DNA of 64,000 nucleotides from Candidatus Woesearchaeota archaeon (GCA_018302815.1 JAGVZE010000011.1:1-64000), one strand, 5' to 3'; counted from the stretch's first letter, positions 25,825-34,429 are shown. Numbers and translations are program-made. Notes: generated by a model from the letters alone, not told the origin.

Positions 25825-26443
25825 AGAGAAGCACAGGTTTATCGAGCCATATCTTGAGCGTCAACGGATGGTCAGGGAACGTTTGGCATTCTTTTATGGT
25901 GATTTTTTCGTACATGTATCTGTATTGCTGGATTCAGTGGCTGCATTGATCTCAAACGAGGAATATGATTCTTGGCCCAAGCTTACGGATTCAGTGTCAC
26001 AAAGCATGATGGTGGATCAAGCACGCAGCATATTGCGATTTGCTCCTTATGCAGAGAATCTACGAAGGTGGCGAAATAAAGTTTTTAGCCATGGCGAAAT
26101 CATACATCCATTCGGAGGTGCAATCCGCTTTAATCCGACTGATGGAAAGGTAGAATTTCAATTGCATGATTGGAATCAACCACCAACTCAAGAAGAAGTC
26201 GAGGTTGTACAAAAGATCAGAGACGCACATCAAAGTCAATTCCCTCAATTAATTTCAGAAGACAACATATGGGAGATACTTTTGCTCTTGAACGAACTGC
26301 CAGTAGAATTAAGCAGAGATGAAAAGGAACACGCTATTAGGATTATGAAACGATGCGGAACATTTTTACCAAAACTTGAAGTCTTCATTCCGCCATTGGA
26401 GCAGTTTTTAAGAGACACCAAAGTACTGAAACAAGAAGAATGA
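25805..26443 (+). CDS. HEPN-like (AbiU2-type) protein
   Basis: The 212-residue helical protein has LRRWRNKVFSHGE near residue 88, the Rx(4-6)H motif of HEPN ribonucleases in the arrangement seen in AbiU2-type abortive-infection proteins. The start MADLNDEEKHRF lies inside the previous small gene. It lies between a DUF2779 nuclease and a Nudix gene on the same strand. RNase activity and phage defence are inferred from the family. Confidence 0.6.
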   Translation: MADLNDEEKHRFIEPYLERQRMVRERLAFFYGDFFVHVSVLLDSVAALISNEEYDSWPKLTDSVSQSMMVDQARSILRFAPYAENLRRWRNKVFSHGEIIHPFGGAIRFNPTDGKVEFQLHDWNQPPTQEEVEVVQKIRDAHQSQFPQLISEDNIWEILLLLNELPVELSRDEKEHAIRIMKRCGTFLPKLEVFIPPLEQFLRDTKVLKQEE

Positions 26444-26510
26444 ATGTGGCAGGCATATGCCCAGAAATATAACTTATCGAACACATATTCTTAAAAATAA
26501 TTTGACTCAT

Positions 26511-27005
26511 ATGCCAGATATGCAACCCAACCTCGCTTCATATTCAAACCTTCCACGCTTCCCAGACGGTCGCATCAATTACTCGGGAAGCAGTAGCGCG
26601 CCAATCTTAAACTGTGTGGTGAAACATGCCGACCATGTTCTTCTTCTGAAGCGAAGTGATAAAGTAGCGAACTACCAAGGTTACTGGAACTTTGTTGCGG
26701 GGTTCATAGACGAGCCGAAGCCCGTTGAGGAGAAGGCGTTGGAAGAAGTCACGGAAGAGTTGGGCGTGTCAAAACAAAACATTTCATTTGTCAAAGCGGC
26801 TGAACCCTACGAGGTTTTCGACCAATCCTTGAATAAGACTTGGACCGTGTATCCTGTTCTGGTTGAGCTAAAACTCAGACCGGAAGTCAAACTTGATTGG
26901 GAGCATTCGGATTGCGCATGGATTCTGCCGCCTGAACTCGGCAGGTACCAAACGGTTATCAAGTTGGAAGAGACACTGAAACGGGCGTTGAGCACAAAAA
27001 TCTAG
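26511..27005 (+). CDS. Nudix hydrolase with altered Nudix box
   Basis: The 164-residue protein has the Nudix fold pattern (ILNCVVKHADHVLLLKRS, WNFVAGFIDEP) and a Nudix box AGFIDEPKPVEEKALEEVTEELG. The EEVTEELG end is present, but the GX5E Glu is Lys and the REU Arg is Glu, so the metal site is not canonical. I chose the ATG at 26511 since a TATA-like CTTAAAAATA lies about 20-25 bases upstream. It may clean up a modified nucleotide; the substrate is unknown. Confidence 0.75.
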   Translation: MPDMQPNLASYSNLPRFPDGRINYSGSSSAPILNCVVKHADHVLLLKRSDKVANYQGYWNFVAGFIDEPKPVEEKALEEVTEELGVSKQNISFVKAAEPYEVFDQSLNKTWTVYPVLVELKLRPEVKLDWEHSDCAWILPPELGRYQTVIKLEETLKRALSTKI

Positions 27006-27859
27006 AAGAATCGTGTCAGCTTGTGATTCTCCGTGGGGGAGTCAGTGACGATGGACGCCACTTTGGGAATTTTCAACTTGCGAAATTCAGGAAATTCAGA
27101 AAAAGAAAACTTCCTATATTCCTGTTGAGTTCGATAACCTAGAGAGGAGTTTTCAATTATCTGGGACATGATTTGTGAAACGTGTATTTTTCCTTGCTTG
27201 TCTGAATTCGCATGAAGCGCATTGTCAGCACTCCCCACCAATAAGTCTACGAGTTGCAGCATTTCGCATTCTTCCTTCAGCAAGCTGGTTTTATCAGGAG
27301 TAGAGACTCCTTCAACTACTTCAAGTGTTCGAAAATCCATGTTGAACTCCTGTACTTGTTTGCGCAAGTATTCAATCTTCGAATAAGGGTCAGTTTTAGC
27401 TTCGCCAGGTTCAAATTTTTCATCGACTATGATTTTTGCAAAAATGCTCTCGCCTTGATGCTTCCGGTGCAATGCTCCCTTCAACGCAACTTTCAAGAAG
27501 TAGTTGTAACTATGATGTTTTTCCTTAAATTTTTCTCCTCTGAAATCAGGGTGACGCGTATTGATTTTCAAGAAACTAAATTGGAAGTCCAAAGTCGGAT
27601 CCCTGAGCAAACACTTAATCCAGTCAATGGATGTTTGCATCTTTCCAGAGTCAATATGACCAGTGAGCTTCTTGTAGTGAATTTCAGACACACAATCATG
27701 CTTTTCACGTATTTCGGCAAGTTTCTTATAGAGCCGCGAAGCTGATTCTTCCGCAATAACAAGTATTCCAAAACAAAAGTGATTATGTCCTTGCTCAGTT
27801 TCATCTACAAAAATCAAAACTTTCCGTCCCGCAGTGTCATCAAATAGTTTCATCCGCAT
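27002..27859 (-). CDS. DUF3800 family protein
   Basis: The 285-residue protein starts with the DUF3800 signature VLIFVDETEQGHNHFCFGILVI, an RNase H-like first strand with an Asp-Glu pair, and has a second acidic motif (LQLVDLLVGSADNALH) where the family keeps its D..D/Q. I chose the ATG at 27859 because GTATAAATG lies about 25-30 bases before it, over the earlier in-frame start. It overlaps the convergent Nudix gene by four bases. DUF3800 is common in defence neighbourhoods; its activity is not established. Confidence 0.8.
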   Translation of the reverse strand: MRMKLFDDTAGRKVLIFVDETEQGHNHFCFGILVIAEESASRLYKKLAEIREKHDCVSEIHYKKLTGHIDSGKMQTSIDWIKCLLRDPTLDFQFSFLKINTRHPDFRGEKFKEKHHSYNYFLKVALKGALHRKHQGESIFAKIIVDEKFEPGEAKTDPYSKIEYLRKQVQEFNMDFRTLEVVEGVSTPDKTSLLKEECEMLQLVDLLVGSADNALHANSDKQGKIHVSQIMSQIIENSSLGYRTQQEYRKFSFSEFPEFRKLKIPKVASIVTDSPTENHKLTRFF

Positions 27860-27897
27860 CGAGCAAACGAGCCAACATTTATACTTTTTCAAACGAC

Positions 27898-29145
27898 CTA
27901 TCGTAGTCCCACTTCAAAATTTGCGGATATCGCTGAGACTTTTCTTTGAATGGCTCCGTTTTCAGCTATTGAAACAAGGTCGTGCTTCTTCAAAAGGTTG
28001 AGATAGCTGCTCATGTTGGAGCGGGCGATTTTGAGCTCTTTTGAGAGTTGCGTTGCGTTCTTTTTGCCATCTATGTGCTTGAGAACGTCGATGAGTCTTT
28101 TTCTTCCCAGAATCTTGGCATATTTTACCGTGTCTTGACCATTTGTTAAGCGCATGACTTCAGGGTTTTCATTTCTGTTTAAACTCGTTTTAACCTGTTG
28201 GAGATAAGAGTGTAAGCTGTAAGCGAGACTTACTTGCTGATTGTTTAAACTGAGATCGCTGTTTTGTCTCATGAACTCATCGAATTTGAGCACTTTAACC
28301 TTGCCTGAGTTATCGAGCAATTCGAAATCTTTCAGGAATCTTTTAAGAATAACGTTGTACGTCTGAGCGATTGCTTCCTGATTTGGATTATGCGCAAGAA
28401 TGTGTTGAATGAGAACGTCTCTATCCATGTTCATTTCTGGAAGAACGCCCGAATAGATTAAATACGGATGAGGCGGGAGCGCGAGCAGTGCCGGCTTTAA
28501 GATATTCATTTCTGACGGCATGACGTTTCGCACCGTGCTCATTATCGACTCCTGATACCCATAGCACACTATCGCTTCTATTTTGTCGTTAAGCTCTTCC
28601 GGGTAGAGTTCATGGAAGTATTGCGCAAAGAACATATTGAGCGGCATCTGTATTAGGTGTGACGCTTTGTGCTTATGAGCCAAGTGGTTAAGGCTAAGCA
28701 TCTCCATTGCGCTGTAAAACTTCAAGAAGAGATTCGGAGTCTGCTTTCTGATAAACCTATTCATAGTATCGCTTGCGCGGTACAAGTGTAACTTCGACAT
28801 AGGCGTGCCAAATGCTTGAAAGACGGAAATGATTTCATCCATCTTCTCGTCAATTATTTTTTCAGGAGTTCCACCCTTCTCCTTAAGAATTTGCACGAAA
28901 TAAGGATGACACTCGCAATTCACATCCCACATGACAAGGTACACTGTGCACCCTTGCTTGATCAAATCGCTCAACTCGCGCATCAGAAAAATGCCCGAGT
29001 AATTTGAAGTAAAATAAGAAAATGCACAGAAAACATTAACGGTTTTACCCTGCTTAAGCTTTGGAGAAAGCGCGCTCCTAACAAGACCGGCATCGCTAGA
29101 ATCAACCAAATACTCGCTGCCCGCAAAACCAACACTTTCCTTCAT
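27898..29145 (-). CDS. tRNA-synthetase-like protein with winged-helix C-terminus
   Basis: Residues 30-250 resemble a class I aminoacyl-tRNA synthetase core of the Tyr/Trp type: FSYFTSNYSGIFLMRELSDLIKQGCTVYLVMWD looks like the HIGH-motif region, and LIYSGVLPEMNMD lies where KMSKS would be (quoted pieces are split). Both catalytic motifs are lost. Residues 345-405 form a clear winged helix-turn-helix (LIDVLKHIDGKKNATQL... MSSYLNLLKKHDLVS). It may be a regulator that senses an adenylate or tRNA-like ligand. The winged helix is firm; the synthetase likeness is moderate. Confidence 0.55.
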   Translation of the reverse strand: MKESVGFAGSEYLVDSSDAGLVRSALSPKLKQGKTVNVFCAFSYFTSNYSGIFLMRELSDLIKQGCTVYLVMWDVNCECHPYFVQILKEKGGTPEKIIDEKMDEIISVFQAFGTPMSKLHLYRASDTMNRFIRKQTPNLFLKFYSAMEMLSLNHLAHKHKASHLIQMPLNMFFAQYFHELYPEELNDKIEAIVCYGYQESIMSTVRNVMPSEMNILKPALLALPPHPYLIYSGVLPEMNMDRDVLIQHILAHNPNQEAIAQTYNVILKRFLKDFELLDNSGKVKVLKFDEFMRQNSDLSLNNQQVSLAYSLHSYLQQVKTSLNRNENPEVMRLTNGQDTVKYAKILGRKRLIDVLKHIDGKKNATQLSKELKIARSNMSSYLNLLKKHDLVSIAENGAIQRKVSAISANFEVGLR

Positions 29146-29220
29146 GTTATATTACCTGACTGCTTCTTTGTCCCCTCTTGTTCAAGAAACTATAACTAGA
29201 TTTATATAACTTCCGATTCA

Positions 29221-29240
29221 TATCTACTCAAGAGTAGATA
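29221..29240. promoter_or_regulatory. 20-base inverted repeat, operator of the RHH gene
   Basis: TATCTACTC and GAGTAGATA form perfect nine-base arms around AA. The repeat lies between a TATA box (TTTATATAA, about 29198-29206) and the start of the RHH gene, so a protein bound here would block transcription. The divergent gene at 27898-29145 may be controlled from the same site. Confidence 0.65.
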
Positions 29241-29266
29241 CATAGTAGTGAGTGCGTGACAAAGTC

Positions 29267-29470
29267 ATGCAAACCAATACCTTCAGACAATCAAATGAAA
29301 AAGACGCATCAAAGTGCGTCAACATCAAGGTTTCAAGAGACGTAGCTCTATTACTCAAAACCTACTGCGTAATCAACAACAGACAAATGTCAGACTTCAC
29401 AACTGAAGTTCTCAAGGAAAAACTGTCAGAGTTCAATGAAAGACTCAAACGTCTGAGAGAAGCGCGCTGA
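29267..29470 (+). CDS. ribbon-helix-helix regulator
   Basis: The 67-residue protein has CVNIKVSRDVALLLKTYCVIN followed by MSDFTTEVLKEKLSEF, a strand-helix-helix RHH fold, then a charged helix (quoted in parts). I chose the ATG at 29267; a GTG at 29252 would add five residues. A perfect inverted repeat just upstream suggests it represses itself. It sits between the synthetase-like regulator and yidD. Confidence 0.65.
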   Translation: MQTNTFRQSNEKDASKCVNIKVSRDVALLLKTYCVINNRQMSDFTTEVLKEKLSEFNERLKRLREAR

Positions 29471-29512
29471 ACACAATAGCTCGCCTTTGCAGGTTATACG
29501 GCCACATTTCGC

Positions 29513-29755
29513 TTACGGAACATCGTAGCATGAATCCACATTATCCGGCCTACATCTTTTAAGTCTATTAAATGACAGTTTCCACCCCTTAGTAAATCCA
29601 TACTTCTTTAAAGCAAGTATTGTATATCGAGAGCAGCTCGGATAAAATCGACACAAAACATTTCGCTTTTTATTGTGCCACTTTCCCAATCTTTTTTGCC
29701 AAAGTTCTCTAATGATCCAAATAGAAAAATTGACCAGAAACTTATTTTTTAGCAT
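29513..29755 (-). CDS. yidD: YidD family membrane-protein insertion factor
   Basis: The 80-residue protein has the YidD core CRFYPSCSRYTILALKKYG followed by KGW and RLKRCRP (three conserved Cys). In bacteria YidD assists YidC-dependent insertion; in archaea its role is untested. An N-terminal amphipathic stretch (FLVNFSIWIIRELW) may contact the membrane. It overlaps the zinc-ribbon gene upstream by 14 bases, so they form a small operon. Confidence 0.85.
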   Translation of the reverse strand: MLKNKFLVNFSIWIIRELWQKRLGKWHNKKRNVLCRFYPSCSRYTILALKKYGFTKGWKLSFNRLKRCRPDNVDSCYDVP

Positions 29756-30038
29756 AAATCACTATTGTTCCTGAATAATCTGAAGAGTTGCATTCAGGAC
29801 ATCTTTTCAATTTATGAAGTTCAGTTTCATTCGCTTCAACGTTTCTTTTTGCTTGAAGAGATGCACTCGGGTTACAACATGTGAGTGTCTGTTGGGCTGC
29901 ATTAAAAATAACATCTCCGCGAAGCTTTTTTTCTCTGCTTTCAAGAACGTGCCATACTTTGCCGCACTGATTACATTTTCTCTTAAATTCCTTTATGTGC
30001 TTACTCGGATCATATTCTTTTATGGAAATGGTTTTCAT
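29742..30038 (-). CDS. zinc-ribbon protein
   Basis: The 98-residue protein has CNQCGKVW near residue 22 and CPECNSSDYSG near 80, with a further Cys pair (TCCNP) between, so one zinc ribbon is likely. The middle has basic and Ala-rich helical sequence. It overlaps yidD by 14 bases. No specific family recognised. Confidence 0.6.
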   Translation of the reverse strand: MKTISIKEYDPSKHIKEFKRKCNQCGKVWHVLESREKKLRGDVIFNAAQQTLTCCNPSASLQAKRNVEANETELHKLKRCPECNSSDYSGTIVIYAKK

Positions 30039-30052
30039 TACTATTCACCTCA

Positions 30053-31336
30053 TCAATTAATTTGATATCTATCGACTTTGAATGTAAATACGTTGTCCCT
30101 CTGGATTTCATCTCTTGGATTGCAGGAAGTCGTCATTTTTGTATGGCATTGAAGCAATCCTGAGCCATCATCGTAATAGAGAACAACATGAATGGAATCA
30201 TACTTCTCGGGCGGCTTTATTCTGATTATCTTAGTAAAATACGTCTCCTTGGTTAAAGAGGCATATGCTATGCTTTCCGGAACCTGTATTAGTCCATCTT
30301 TAAGGTCTTGATTGTACCCAAAGCCAAAGAATGCACTATCATAAACTCCTAGTTTTGAATCTACTGAGAATTTAACACAGATATCTGATTTGATGAATTG
30401 ACTCTGAGCCTTGACGTAATCTGCGGCGGCTTGCTCTCTTTTTCGAAAGTCCAGATATTCTTCATTCGTCATTCCAGAAGTCCATTTATTTGTATATCTG
30501 AATACTAGTGCATCCTGTATCTTTATCTTTTCTGCCATGGGAAGCGTATTTCCCCGTTCATTCAGCAATCTTTCAAGCCATTTCTCTTGATATGGATTGA
30601 ACTCAATGGGACACAAAGATATGGTTTCAAGCTTTACCGCGATATCGCCTTTTTGGAGTGCATCGCCAACTGTTTTAAAATCAGATTTGGAAGAGGGGGC
30701 TACGTTTGGACTACTTACGGTTGATGAAGCGGGTTGGCTGGTGGCAACAGGTTGAGACTCTTTGTGATAGTCACTGATTTTTGGAAGTTCAATGAAAATA
30801 ATTGGATCTGAATTGATTTTGTTCAATGCCGCAACCAGTATCTCAAATTTGTATGCTTGTCTATTTGATTCCTGCCAAAGGCGAGTTTTTAGCTGATCAT
30901 ACTCCGCATCTTTAGAGATTATGCTGTAGTGTATGATTGAACGAAGATTATTAGCTGAATCTATTTCCTGCAAGGAGTAATATAAATCAAGCCACTCGAG
31001 TCTTTTCTGTTTCCAGTTTGAATGATAATCAAGCGCATTTGAAACCATTGATGAATAATTCATTGATTGATGAGCCTTCTCGAAATCATCAAATGTTGTT
31101 TGAAATCTTGCATTCCATTCAACTATTGCTCGTTTCTGTTCCTCAAGCTGGATTTGTCCTCTGCTTGGTTGCACGCTTGCATCAGGCGTTTTCATTGCCT
31201 CCGGTGACGTTGTAATCGTCCGCACGTCTGTTGGTTCATCAAGCAGTCCACGCTGCGAACCACCCGAGTCAGATTGGGCACAAGATATCAATAGAATCGT
31301 CGCCAGCGCTAGCCACATAGATTGAGATGGTTTCAT
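30053..31336 (-). CDS. exported lipoprotein of unknown function
   Basis: The 427-residue protein begins with a signal ending in a lipobox (ILLISCAQS), so it should be anchored outside the cell by Cys19 or so. A Ser/Pro-rich linker follows (about 190-225). The C-terminal half looks beta-rich (SIHVVLYYDDGSGLLQCH). I do not recognise a domain. A TATA-like TTTATAGG region lies upstream at about 31380. The gap 31337-31508 holds the two divergent promoters only. Confidence 0.65.
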   Translation of the reverse strand: MKPSQSMWLALATILLISCAQSDSGGSQRGLLDEPTDVRTITTSPEAMKTPDASVQPSRGQIQLEEQKRAIVEWNARFQTTFDDFEKAHQSMNYSSMVSNALDYHSNWKQKRLEWLDLYYSLQEIDSANNLRSIIHYSIISKDAEYDQLKTRLWQESNRQAYKFEILVAALNKINSDPIIFIELPKISDYHKESQPVATSQPASSTVSSPNVAPSSKSDFKTVGDALQKGDIAVKLETISLCPIEFNPYQEKWLERLLNERGNTLPMAEKIKIQDALVFRYTNKWTSGMTNEEYLDFRKREQAAADYVKAQSQFIKSDICVKFSVDSKLGVYDSAFFGFGYNQDLKDGLIQVPESIAYASLTKETYFTKIIRIKPPEKYDSIHVVLYYDDGSGLLQCHTKMTTSCNPRDEIQRDNVFTFKVDRYQIN

Positions 31337-31508
31337 TTTATGTCTGAATGAATCCGTAGGTAATCGATATATTAAAGTTTATAGGTTTCTGTACAAATGT
31401 CAGCAGGTCAGAGAATCATTGACAATTGCACAGTATCAGCTAGCCTTTTGAATGACCACTGTCTAGTTAGTATGAATGTTTATAACTCTTTTTTCAAAAC
31501 AATAGCAC

Positions 31509-32066
31509 ATGGCTGATTCATTTGATTCGTTGAGCAAACTGCAGAAACATATCGAGGAGAAAGCTGCGCAGATTCGATCGAAGGAGATGCTTAAGAAAGA
31601 GGAGTTGAAGGCTCTTGACAACGATTTAGCAGCTCTTGAGGCTATCGGCGTTGACGTAGAAAAGGTCACATCTTCCGTTCTCAAAGAGGAGGCAGAAATA
31701 AAAGAAATCATCAAGACACTCAGTGAATCCTCACTTGACGCTTACCGCGCCACTGAAGCCTCAACAGTTTTACACAATCAGTTAAATCAAGTTTTAAGCG
31801 CTCCTGAAATGCAGTACTCGGAAAAGCAAAAGAACGAGATTTCAAGAAGGCTTATCGCCCTCTTCGAGCGCTTTGGTTTCGCCGAAGAGATATCAAAGGA
31901 CGTGGCAAAAGTGCTTGCAGAGTTTAGCAAACTCATCCGAGGTCTTAAGGAAGGCCAAGCACAAGTGACGCTTAAAATCGAAGAAGTGGAGCTGAAAGCG
32001 CTCGACATGCTAAGAAAACTTGGCATGCATAGAAAAACGCTCAATGACTTTTACAGGTTTGAATAA
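31509..32066 (+). CDS. all-helical coiled-coil protein
   Basis: The 185-residue protein is almost entirely charged helix with heptad-like spacing and no membrane segment. A TATA box (GTTTATAAC, about 31479) lies 25-30 bases before the ATG. It is followed two bases later by another helical gene and, convergently, by a membrane-anchored helical gene. Function unknown; a cytoplasmic scaffold or membrane-remodelling role would be a guess. Confidence 0.6.
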   Translation: MADSFDSLSKLQKHIEEKAAQIRSKEMLKKEELKALDNDLAALEAIGVDVEKVTSSVLKEEAEIKEIIKTLSESSLDAYRATEASTVLHNQLNQVLSAPEMQYSEKQKNEISRRLIALFERFGFAEEISKDVAKVLAEFSKLIRGLKEGQAQVTLKIEEVELKALDMLRKLGMHRKTLNDFYRFE

Positions 32067-32068
32067 AA

Positions 32069-32794
32069 ATGGCAACAGACATATCAGCGTTCGAAAGAGA
32101 ATTGAAATCTGCGGCAGAACAAAATAAACTACCAAAGAATGTCGATTTAAGTTTGAGAGTTCTTAAGGAACGCTGTTTGAGCCTTCAGGACCGTCTTGAA
32201 AACCAAGTCAAGAAAGCCCTTGCTGCGGGCGAGTTTGAGGAATTGAAGCAGGTTAGCGCCGTGCAGCAAGCACTGCGAAGGTGTGTTGGCATTGTAAAAA
32301 AGAGCCGAGAACTTCTAAATAAGTGCATACAGCACATCGAATTCACACTCCTCCAAAATTCAACACTTATCGATCTTTCCAAGAGTAAACAAAAATTTGG
32401 CGCGTTCCAATCAACCCGCCTGCTACTTCAAGCGCAAAAGACCTTTGAAGCAGAAGAAAATCCAGTCAAAGACGAAGAAACAAAACAGCTTTACTATTCA
32501 CTAGGCGAACTATCAGCCGCCGTTGATGAGTTAGAGAAAGGACTAAAAGCGCTTGAACGACTACGAAATGAAGCGCTCACCCTTGAACTGAGCCAACTTA
32601 AAGAACTCGTTTCATTGATTGATTCAATAGCAGAGAATTTCCTGCGCAGTACGGTTCCTTTAGTTGAAGCAGGACTCATCACTGATTCGAACATGAAAAC
32701 TGCGCTCAAAGACTTGGCGGCAGAACATCTGGAAGGCAGAAAACTTCTCGATAAATACGTCGAGCTACTTGGAAGACCAGATATTCAGAAATAA
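32069..32794 (+). CDS. all-helical coiled-coil protein
   Basis: This 241-residue helical protein has a central non-coiled part (LLQNSTLIDLSKSKQKFGAF) and a C-terminal four-helix-like region. It starts two bases after the previous helical gene, so the pair is surely co-translated. It ends directly against the convergent membrane-anchored gene. I see no known domain, signal peptide or catalytic motif. Confidence 0.6.
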   Translation: MATDISAFERELKSAAEQNKLPKNVDLSLRVLKERCLSLQDRLENQVKKALAAGEFEELKQVSAVQQALRRCVGIVKKSRELLNKCIQHIEFTLLQNSTLIDLSKSKQKFGAFQSTRLLLQAQKTFEAEENPVKDEETKQLYYSLGELSAAVDELEKGLKALERLRNEALTLELSQLKELVSLIDSIAENFLRSTVPLVEAGLITDSNMKTALKDLAAEHLEGRKLLDKYVELLGRPDIQK

Positions 32795-33358
32795 TCAATC
32801 TTTCAAACTCTGGAATCCGTCACTGGTAAAATATGCATACACGGATTCGTACCGCTTCTTGTTCTTCGCCAGATCTTTGAGAACCTCGCTCCGATACTCA
32901 TGCTGGCTCTTCTCCACTTCATCAAACTTCACCTTTATCTTAGCTAAATCATCGAGCGCGCCATCCTTTGTCTGATAATGCAGCCTCTCAAGCCTGGCAA
33001 GCTCGACCTTCAATCGCTTATTTCTCTCCAGTTCAGAAATGCTTTCACGCCCAATTGCACTCATTTGAACTAGAACATGCTCCGCAAGAGCCATGTCAGA
33101 TTCCATCCTGTGAAGAGTTACTTCAATACTTTTCATGTCAATCGTTCTCTTAGGCGTCTCTTTCTCCTCAGGAGGTATATATTTCTTTTCTGCGCTAGCG
33201 CGCGCATAAGCTTCTTTCTCCAATCTTGGCCGCAATGGAAGGCTGATGAGCCACACAATGCCCCCAATCACTGCTATTGCTACAACGAGTTCAAGCCAGT
33301 TATCTGAGATTGAGACTGGAGCGATAGCGAAAACAAATGCAGTCATCTCCCTCTTCAT
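32795..33358 (-). CDS. membrane-anchored coiled-coil protein
   Basis: The 187-residue protein has one membrane helix near the N-terminus (WLELVVAIAVIGGIVWLISL) and a long cytoplasmic coiled coil (about 65-175). I chose the ATG at 33358 because TTTTTAAATC lies about 25 bases upstream on the minus strand. The in-frame starts before it overlap that promoter. It is convergent to the two helical genes and likely part of the same unknown system. Confidence 0.6.
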   Translation of the reverse strand: MKREMTAFVFAIAPVSISDNWLELVVAIAVIGGIVWLISLPLRPRLEKEAYARASAEKKYIPPEEKETPKRTIDMKSIEVTLHRMESDMALAEHVLVQMSAIGRESISELERNKRLKVELARLERLHYQTKDGALDDLAKIKVKFDEVEKSQHEYRSEVLKDLAKNKKRYESVYAYFTSDGFQSLKD

Positions 33359-33463
33359 ACTGCCAGTAGGCATTTTCAGATTTAAAAACATTCACATTTG
33401 CTACTTCGCTACTTTGCTACGAGTGCCATAGTTCCAAAGTGGCAAAATAAAGTGAATATAAAC

Positions 33464-33474
33464 TGCACGGTGCA
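33464..33474. promoter_or_regulatory. operator palindrome of the RHH gene
   Basis: TGCACGGTGCA is a perfect palindrome around a central G, lying just downstream of the TATA box (GAATATAAA, 33454-33462) and 11 bases before the ATG at 33486. A bound protein would block initiation. Confidence 0.55.
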
Positions 33475-33485
33475 ATCAACGCACA

Positions 33486-33674
33486 ATGAGCAAGTGCATT
33501 CGGTTCATGTTCCGCGTTAGTCCGCAAGAATTTGAGCGTCTCAAGAATAATGCAAGAATGCGAGGTTATCCAACTGCCGCCGCATTCATCCGCTCATCAG
33601 TATTGGATCGTGACCTTTGGCTGGAAAAGAAAATAAGCGAAATTCTTGATATTTTAAAAGAAAAGAAAAATTAG
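33486..33674 (+). CDS. ribbon-helix-helix protein
   Basis: The 62-residue protein (CIRFMFRVSPQEFERLKNNA and then PTAAAFIRSSVL) matches RHH proteins such as MobC-type mobilization factors and antitoxins. The palindrome between its TATA box and start suggests autoregulation. It converges on the integrase gene with a four-base overlap, as expected for a gene helping integration or excision; that is inference. Confidence 0.65.
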   Translation: MSKCIRFMFRVSPQEFERLKNNARMRGYPTAAAFIRSSVLDRDLWLEKKISEILDILKEKKN

Positions 33675-34429
33675 CCGATGTACACGCTTGCAGAATCACC
33701 CTGTCTCAACTCCTGTTTCAAGCGCCTGAACGTATTCCCGTCGATTTCGCCAAGCGCGAGTCTGCGCATCAGGATTCCTAGCGGGTCGAGTTGTGTGCTG
33801 TTTGAGAGCGTTTTTGGCACGTTTCTGCCGAATGCCTCGTTCACTTTGTCTTGGATGACCTTGCTCGTCACGTGGGTGTAAATCATCGTGGTTTCAATCT
33901 TTGAATGCCCAAGTGCAGTTTTCACGGATAGAATATCTCCTGTTTTCTCCCACAATAACGTCGCATAGGTGTGTCTGAGCGTATGGAAGTTGTATTGGTG
34001 TCGTGGTCTGCCCCGTGCGTCAACTTTAGCGACTCTGCGCAAGTTTGCTTTTGTGAGCGCCTGCTTGTACGCTCTCCACAAGTGTCCTGTAGCAATCGGC
34101 ATCGAAGTGTTCTTGATACTGGGAAAAAGGTAAACTTGTTCGCCAATAATCTCCAAATGCTGTTTGAGCGTGCCTGCGAAGCACTCTGGGAACGGAACTA
34201 CTCTGTCTTTGCCGTAACCTTCATAGGTTCTTCGAGGGTTCTTACTATCATCAACACAGACTCGGCGGGCCGTAAAATCAATATCTTGGACGCGCAGATT
34301 GCAAACTTCTCCAAGACGCAACCCGCAGAACAATCCAAAGAGAATCGCAGTCATGAGCCACGGCTCATCAATGGCATCAACGAGCTTTCCTACATCTTCG
34401 CGATTGAACACTTTTGGAAGCTTTCTCAT
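33671..34429 (-). CDS. tyrosine recombinase, catalytic domain only
   Basis: The 252-residue protein has the tyrosine recombinase residues Arg38 (GLRLGE), His149-x-x-Arg152 (HTLRHTYA), His175 (LGHS) and Tyr184 (IYTHV). It begins almost directly with the catalytic domain and lacks the usual N-terminal SAM-like core-binding domain. The gene upstream overlaps it by four bases and may supply DNA binding. A tRNA-Pro gene lies 0.7 kb away, a common target for archaeal integrases. Confidence 0.9.
   Translation of the reverse strand: MRKLPKVFNREDVGKLVDAIDEPWLMTAILFGLFCGLRLGEVCNLRVQDIDFTARRVCVDDSKNPRRTYEGYGKDRVVPFPECFAGTLKQHLEIIGEQVYLFPSIKNTSMPIATGHLWRAYKQALTKANLRRVAKVDARGRPRHQYNFHTLRHTYATLLWEKTGDILSVKTALGHSKIETTMIYTHVTSKVIQDKVNEAFGRNVPKTLSNSTQLDPLGILMRRLALGEIDGNTFRRLKQELRQGDSASVYIG

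Noticed and set aside
33401-33422. Triple GCTACT repeat as plasmid iterons
   Set aside because: Only three short units lie between two promoters and no replication gene is nearby.
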